Shown: positions 59,674 through 64,000 of the stretch, one piece after another
Position numbering within the stretch: position 1 is the first letter of the stretch
Layout of the letters: each line of letters starts with the position of its first letter
From: Pseudomonas psychrophila
GTDB taxonomy: Bacteria > Pseudomonadota > Gammaproteobacteria > Pseudomonadales > Pseudomonadaceae
Direction: 5' to 3'
Length of the DNA: 64,000 nucleotides
NCBI RefSeq assembly: GCF_001043005.1
Contig: NZ_JYKZ01000001.1
Coordinates: forward strand, 248,001-312,000
The notes under the pieces: model-generated
The model's database searches: none
The model's input: only the letters and a program-made list of their open reading frames with translations
What the model was told of the DNA's origin: nothing
Position numbers and translations under genes: made by a program

Positions 59674-60668
59674 AGACCGATCTTGGTCAGCTCTTCCTGG
59701 AAGTTGTCACGGGTAATCAACGTCACCTCATCCATCGCGGTGTAGAGGGGCGGTTCTTTGCCCTCGGTGATCCACTCAAACATCATGGTCGCCGTCTTGT
59801 AGCCTTCGATATGCGGGCTGGGGAGCATCGAACCGAAAAAGCCGCTGTTAGCCTTTTTCAACTCGCCAATGGCGTCGGTGCCATTGATGCCGATGCCGAT
59901 GACATTGGCGGGCGCAAACCCGGCACTTTCCGTGGCACGCACTCCGCCGAGCACTGTGCTGTCGTTCATCCCGCCGATGATCAGGTTTTTCGCACCACCG
60001 GGCAGTTTGACCAGCGCCGAGTTGGTGGCGTCCATGCTGCCGGGTACGTCGAGGGTTTTTAGCGCGGAGTACAGGATGTGATCATCTGGCAAGCCCGCGT
60101 CTTTCAAGGATTTGACCGAGCCATCAGTCCGCTTTTTAGCCGTGTCCAGCTCATTGAACGTGTTGATAACCGCATAGGTGTCTTTCCAGTCCCAGTTGCG
60201 GTTTTTGGCTTCAGTGACCATCGCACTGCCCTGCTTCTGGCCAACTTCGAACGCTGCCATGCCCAGGTACGGCACCTCTTCCATAAACGTGCCGCTGGCA
60301 TCGACAAAGCGGTCATCCACGGCGATCACTTTCAAGCCGTTAAGCTTGGCCTTCGCCATGATCGCAGGGCCAAGGCCCACATCCGGCGGGCAGATCACAA
60401 ACCCCTGAGCGCCGTTGGCAGCCAGGCTGTCGATGGCAGACAAAGTCTTCTCGCCATCGGGCGCGGCGATTTTGATCAAGGTAAAGCCTTTGTCTTTGGC
60501 GGCTTTTTCAGCGAAGGCCCATTCGGTCTGGAACCAGGGCTCCTCCGCCTGCTTGACCAAAAAGCCGATCTTCACCGGGTCGCCCGCCTGCAGCCCACTG
60601 CTGAGACTCAAGGCGGTCGCGGCCAGGGCCGCACAACACAGGGAACGGATACCGAGACGACGTTTCAT
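59664..60668 (-). CDS. araF: periplasmic L-arabinose/D-galactose-binding protein, AraF type
   Basis: A 334-residue protein with a signal peptide ending SGLQAG. The mature part KIGFLVKQAEEPWFQTEW is typical of the sugar-binding Peripla_BP_1/4 AraF group. ATG 60668 has AAGGAG. The locus context favours galactose, though AraF-type proteins bind both sugars. Confidence 0.94.
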   Translation of the reverse strand: MKRRLGIRSLCCAALAATALSLSSGLQAGDPVKIGFLVKQAEEPWFQTEWAFAEKAAKDKGFTLIKIAAPDGEKTLSAIDSLAANGAQGFVICPPDVGLGPAIMAKAKLNGLKVIAVDDRFVDASGTFMEEVPYLGMAAFEVGQKQGSAMVTEAKNRNWDWKDTYAVINTFNELDTAKKRTDGSVKSLKDAGLPDDHILYSALKTLDVPGSMDATNSALVKLPGGAKNLIIGGMNDSTVLGGVRATESAGFAPANVIGIGINGTDAIGELKKANSGFFGSMLPSPHIEGYKTATMMFEWITEGKEPPLYTAMDEVTLITRDNFQEELTKIGLWN

Positions 60669-60728
60669 GGATGACTCCTTGTTTTTATTGTTAACGGTCT
60701 GCAGAACCTGTTGCGTCCAGACACGCAA

Positions 60729-61547
60729 TCAATCGTGGTACATCACCGATCGCCCGCCATCGATGGTGATGCACGAGGCGTTGATAAAAGGTGCTTCATC
60801 GCTGGCCAGGAACACGGCCGTCATGGCGACTTCCAGCGGCTGGCCGATGCGCCGCGGCGGATGCAGATCGAGTGCACGCTGACGCTCGGCATAGGGGTCG
60901 GCGAAACCGTTCCAGTAGTCGATGTTGAGTTGCGTCTCGATATAGCCTGGGGCAATGGCGTTGACCCGGATGCCCTTGGGTGCGTACTCGATGCCCAGTG
61001 CACGGGTCAGGCCCAGCAGGCCGTGCTTGGCCACCGGGTACGGGAAGCAACCGGGAATGATGTGGCTCGAATGGGTCGAGGCAATGTTGATGATGCTGCC
61101 GATGCCCTGCTCGATCATGTGCGGCAAAACCGCCTTGCAACCGTACCAGGCGCCATCCAGATCGATGGCGAAACAGCGGCGCCAGTCTTCTTCGGTCATT
61201 TCCAGAGGGTCACGGAACACGTTGACCCCGGCGCAATTGACCAGCACATCAACCCGACCGTGGAGTTTCAGCGCCAGTGCAACCTGAGCATACAGGTCTG
61301 GCTGGCTGGACACGTCGGCCTTGATCGCCTGCACATCCGCGCCTTGCTCACGCCAATGGGCGGCGACCTTCTCCACCTTCTCGGCCTGGATATCGCTGAT
61401 GACCATTTTCGCCTGTTGCGCCACAAAGCTGGCGACGATGGCTTCACCAATACCTTGAGCGGCACCGGTCAACAGCACGACCTTGTTCTTCAGGCGCTCG
61501 CCGCGGGGGGGATCAGCCACGGGGGGCAGTGCAAGTGGTTCAGCCAT
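60729..61547 (-). CDS. SDR sugar dehydrogenase (galactose/arabinose 1-dehydrogenase)
   Basis: A 272-residue short-chain dehydrogenase. TGAAQGIG is the cofactor loop (Rossmann), NCAG the NNAG-type block, and the Ser-Tyr-Lys triad is in the ASTHSS and YPVAK regions. It probably oxidises the aldose to the lactone, feeding the downstream lactonase. First in the araFGH operon. GGAGTCC precedes the ATG, and a leader ORF ends just inside it. Confidence 0.85.
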   Translation of the reverse strand: MAEPLALPPVADPPRGERLKNKVVLLTGAAQGIGEAIVASFVAQQAKMVISDIQAEKVEKVAAHWREQGADVQAIKADVSSQPDLYAQVALALKLHGRVDVLVNCAGVNVFRDPLEMTEEDWRRCFAIDLDGAWYGCKAVLPHMIEQGIGSIINIASTHSSHIIPGCFPYPVAKHGLLGLTRALGIEYAPKGIRVNAIAPGYIETQLNIDYWNGFADPYAERQRALDLHPPRRIGQPLEVAMTAVFLASDEAPFINASCITIDGGRSVMYHD

Positions 61548-61671
61548 TGATCAGGACTCCTAAACACGACAAAAACCGGGCATCTGTCGATGACCGGTTA
61601 AAAAGCAGGGGGGATTGGGGGTGACGTGCAGACGCGCTAGTGCGCAGGAGCACCCTGGAGTAGTTCGGCAT
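61540..61671 (-). CDS. 43-codon leader ORF overlapping the SDR start
   Basis: ATG 61671 has AGGTGA in the same position as the dgoK start, 4.8 kb away. The frame runs through the terminator-like hairpin and stops (TGA 61542-61540) inside the SDR start codon context (ATGGCTGA). Composition is unremarkable; it may be a leader peptide or a remnant of a lost gene. Confidence 0.5.
   Translation of the reverse strand: MPNYSRVLLRTSASARHPQSPLLFNRSSTDARFLSCLGVLING
61574..61599 (-). terminator. terminator-like hairpin inside the SDR leader
   Basis: On the minus strand AACCGG-T-CATC pairs with GATG-C-CCGGTT around GACA, followed by a T-run, 27 bases before the SDR ATG and downstream of its promoter. 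It fits an attenuator. Confidence 0.6.
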
Positions 61672-61790
61672 CACTTCACCTGTTTTGTTTTTTTAAGTGT
61701 GAGTGCGTGGAGCTGAGGCCGACTATAAACCCAGGGGCAACAGAATCTCAATATATAATTTATCGTCCCACATTAAGGGATTTAACCCGC
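61669..61790 (-). promoter_or_regulatory. SDR-araFGH promoter/operator module
   Basis: -35 TTGAGA (61751-61746) and -10 TATAGT (61727-61722) on the minus strand, 18 bp apart, with AATCTCAATATATAA across the -35. The layout and much of the sequence equal those at dgoK, so both operons share a regulator. Confidence 0.7.
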
Positions 61791-62657
61791 AAATCGTGTA
61801 CAAACAACGCCAGGAACATCGACCCTGATCGACAGCAACGCTCCATCCAAAGGGTGGTTGGCCGGGCTGGCTGCACTGGTGATAAACAGCATGCGCAGGT
61901 CTGCACCGCCAAATACGCAACTGGTAGGACGGCTGACCGGCAACTCGATCACCCGGTCGACTTGCCCGTCGGGAGCCAGGCGCAGCAAGCAACTGCCGTC
62001 CCAGCGTGCATTCCAGACGAACCCGTCGGCGTCCATCGCCGAACCATCCGGACCGCCCCGAGGGTGAGGGCCACGCCAGACTTCAGGCGGGCTCAAGAAG
62101 CCATCTGCCGCCACCGAGTACTGATAAATCGTGGCATCCAGGCTGTCGCCGAAATACAGGGTGGTGGCATCAGCGCTCCACAGCAGGGTGTTGGGAATGC
62201 CCAGGCCGTTGAGCAACGGCGTGACACGGCCATCGGCCTGAACCCGAAACAGCCCGCCACTGCGGCGCTCGACAGGCAAGTCTTGGCCCTGCTCGCCAAT
62301 GTTGTTCTGCATGGTCCCCAGCCACAGCTGACCCAAGGCGTCGCACCGGGCCTCATTGGGGCGATTGCCTGGCTGCGGATCGACAACACAGAGCAGTGTG
62401 AGCCGCGGATCAAGGCCCGGCGAATCCAGATCAAGGCGATAGACACCGCTGCTCAAGGTCACCAGCGCATCACCGCTGGCACAGGGGATAAAGGCTGAAA
62501 CGTGCTCGGGCATTTGCCAGATCTGTACGTTGTCACCCTGCAAGCGCAAAGCCTGCCTGGCGGCAATATCGACCCAGTACAAGGTTTGCCCGGGAGCATC
62601 CCAGAACGGCGCCTCCCCAAGCGTTGCGCGATGCGCAGTAACGGCTGTCCACGGCAT
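61782..62657 (-). CDS. SMP-30/gluconolactonase-family sugar lactonase
   Basis: A 291-residue six-bladed beta-propeller lactonase. EAPFWD, RPNEARCDALGQLWLGT and the GSCLLRLAPDGQVDRVIELP...PTSCVFGG blocks are typical; metal ligands include the Glu of LGEAPFW. It hydrolyses the aldono-lactone made by the SDR dehydrogenase. AGGAG precedes the ATG. Only 41 bases separate it from the DUF1285 gene upstream. Confidence 0.88.
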   Translation of the reverse strand: MPWTAVTAHRATLGEAPFWDAPGQTLYWVDIAARQALRLQGDNVQIWQMPEHVSAFIPCASGDALVTLSSGVYRLDLDSPGLDPRLTLLCVVDPQPGNRPNEARCDALGQLWLGTMQNNIGEQGQDLPVERRSGGLFRVQADGRVTPLLNGLGIPNTLLWSADATTLYFGDSLDATIYQYSVAADGFLSPPEVWRGPHPRGGPDGSAMDADGFVWNARWDGSCLLRLAPDGQVDRVIELPVSRPTSCVFGGADLRMLFITSAASPANHPLDGALLSIRVDVPGVVCTRFAG

Positions 62658-62698
62658 AGGTGCTCCTGATTTTTATTGTTAGGGGTCAGGCACGCAAT

Positions 62699-63262
62699 TT
62701 AAGGCTCAAGACCCATGGGGAAAAACGTCCCCCCGCTCCAGACACCCAGCCAGTTCTGCCCGTCGACCTGACGAACCACCGCCAGTTCGACCAGTTGGTA
62801 GAACACATTGCGGTGGATCAGGGCTTCGAGATTGCGCCGGACATGAAGGTAGGGCGCGGGCTCCTGGGTCTGAGGATCGATGACGAAGCGCAGTGGGTGC
62901 TCGGTGCCGGCATCGATCAACTCGTCGACATGGGTGGTAAAACGCAGGACTTGCTGCTCGCCCGTCCCTACCACTTGCAAAGCGATCGCGACAAAAGGCG
63001 CGTCATCCACCTTGATGCCGACTTTTTCTACCGGAGTGATCAGAAAGTAGTCATCGCCGTCGCGGCGAATGATCGTCGAGAACAGCTTGACCATGGGCTT
63101 GCGGCCAATTGGCGTGCCCATGTAGTACCAGGTGCCGTCCCGGGCAATGCGCATGTCGATGTCACCGCAAAACGCGGTGTCCCACAAGTGAACGGGCGGC
63201 AGGCCCTTGTCGGCCCTGGGGATTTGCGCCAACAGGTTACTGACGTCTACCGGCTCGCTCAT
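62699..63262 (-). CDS. DUF1285 protein
   Basis: A 187-residue protein; PPVHLWDTAFCGDIDMRIARDGTWYYMGTPIGRKPMVKLFSTIIRRDGDDYFLITP-type sequence is the DUF1285 signature. Function is unknown. GGAGAG precedes the ATG; it follows the DUF4823 gene by 15 bases. Confidence 0.9.
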   Translation of the reverse strand: MSEPVDVSNLLAQIPRADKGLPPVHLWDTAFCGDIDMRIARDGTWYYMGTPIGRKPMVKLFSTIIRRDGDDYFLITPVEKVGIKVDDAPFVAIALQVVGTGEQQVLRFTTHVDELIDAGTEHPLRFVIDPQTQEPAPYLHVRRNLEALIHRNVFYQLVELAVVRQVDGQNWLGVWSGGTFFPMGLEP

Positions 63263-63277
63263 GTTGCTCTCCTCGAC

Positions 63278-63883
63278 TTATTGATCGCTCAAGCCTATCA
63301 AGCTGCGAGCGTACTTGGCGAGCGGCGGGCCTATCAGGTCAGCGGGCTTGTTGTCATGGAACGTCAGCAAACCGCCGCGACTGCGGATGGTGGCGGTATC
63401 GATCAAATACTGGGTGCTGGTCTCGATCAGCATCACCTGGATCACGCCGCTGTCGATCCCCAACCGGCTGATCTCTTCCTGGTCGAGCCATTCGTCGCTG
63501 TTGCTGATGCGGTCATCGGCCCGAGCAAAGCGGGTGAACAGCAAGTAGTGAGCGCCAAAGCCCCGGGCTTCGGTCATCGCCTGATCGAGGCCGACCGGTT
63601 CTTTGGCGCGACGCACCATGGGAAAGTATTCGACGAAACCGTTAAAGGCTTCTTCGGCCACCACGTTGGGGCGCACGTACGGATCGCCGATCGGCGCAAA
63701 CGGCCCTTGGGCGATGTAGATAAAGGAATCCGGCTGAATGCGCAGCGAGTTGCTGCGACGGGTGTTGCTGTGATCAAGCATGCCCGCGTCACTCAACTGA
63801 TAACGCGCGCCCTCGCCCAGATCGCTGAGCTTCATGCAGCCGCCCAGCGCCAATAAAGCCAGCCAAACAATCAGACCACGCAT
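63278..63883 (-). CDS. DUF4823 lipoprotein
   Basis: A 201-residue lipoprotein (lipobox LGGC; signal peptide 1-15). The region from Ser about 32 to 190 matches DUF4823 of Pseudomonas. GGGAGAG precedes the ATG. Function unknown; it is in an operon with the DUF1285 gene. Confidence 0.85.
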   Translation of the reverse strand: MRGLIVWLALLALGGCMKLSDLGEGARYQLSDAGMLDHSNTRRSNSLRIQPDSFIYIAQGPFAPIGDPYVRPNVVAEEAFNGFVEYFPMVRRAKEPVGLDQAMTEARGFGAHYLLFTRFARADDRISNSDEWLDQEEISRLGIDSGVIQVMLIETSTQYLIDTATIRSRGGLLTFHDNKPADLIGPPLAKYARSLIGLSDQ

Positions 63884-63988
63884 CCTGCTCTCCCGATGGC
63901 CGGTGACAGAAAACCGGCGAATAGTCGCGTGATGCAGATTGCGCGCCAGTTCGCAGAGTTCAGTTTTTGTGGGAAAAAACTTGGTTAC

Positions 63989-64000
63989 TGTGGGAGCCAG
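63989..64000. repeat. partial REP at the window edge
   Basis: TGTGGGAGCCAG at the last bases matches the start of a REP arm; the rest is outside the window. Confidence 0.4.

Noticed and set aside
62660..63856. 398-codon plus-strand ORF at the right end
   Set aside because: Antisense to the DUF1285 and DUF4823 genes, which have ribosome sites and known family signatures.

Overview
The window reads as chromosomal DNA of a Pseudomonas, most likely of the P. fluorescens group. The evidence is gene content: class II DAHP synthase, EF-P with arginine at position 32 beside the arginine rhamnosyltransferase EarP, the etfBA/etfD pair with a PsrA-type box, and MocR, DUF1285 and DUF4823 genes. Intergenic REP pairs built on GTGGGAGCGGGCTTGCTCGC agree. 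Coding density is high. I see no phage, plasmid, integrase, transposase or CRISPR.

Layout. 0-12.4 kb is mainly signalling: the end of dgt, a BvgA/BvgS-like phosphorelay pair, a membrane HD-GYP protein, and a second hybrid kinase, with free-methionine sulfoxide reductase and a DUF815 ATPase between. 12.4-28.7 kb is housekeeping and stress: glutathione peroxidase, MsrB, AlaA aminotransferase, HtpX, TPMT, an extradiol dioxygenase family protein, a DeaD/CsdA helicase, a spermidine synthase-like protein, DAHP synthase, a LysR regulator, a TSUP permease, EF-P/EarP, a Gre-like factor and an MFS exporter. 28.7-45.4 kb holds small conserved genes, the accessory cluster described next, tRNA-Ser(GGA), a crotonase, PlsC, CorA, a glutamine amidotransferase, RraB-like and START proteins, a MocR regulator and an OmpA/DUF4398 lipoprotein pair. 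45.5-49.4 kb encodes the whole electron-transfer-flavoprotein chain. 49.5-51.7 kb has a divergent AraC regulator and alcohol dehydrogenase. 51.7-62.7 kb is a complete oxidative D-galactose catabolic locus. The window ends with two small conserved genes.

Most interesting accessory system (about 30.3-34.1 kb, minus strand). Four tightly packed genes encode an atypical acyl-CoA dehydrogenase-like flavoprotein (broken by a one-base frameshift), a MoaD/CysO-type sulfur carrier ending in Gly-Gly, a predicted double-hotdog thioesterase-like protein, and a MoeZ-type E1 fused to rhodanese. This looks like a thiocarboxylate sulfur-transfer or tropolone-type secondary-metabolism module. From memory, the order resembles the 7-hydroxytropolone genes of Pseudomonas. 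The frameshift suggests decay, or a sequencing error.

Galactose locus. An AraFGH-type ABC importer, an SDR sugar dehydrogenase and an SMP-30 lactonase feed galactonate to DgoD, DgoK and DgoA, with a galactonate-type MFS permease and an IclR regulator. The two operons (dgoKAD... and SDR-araFGH) start from near-duplicate promoter/operator modules about 4.8 kb apart. The SDR copy carries an extra leader ORF and an intrinsic-terminator-like hairpin, which suggests attenuation or a remnant of a lost first gene.
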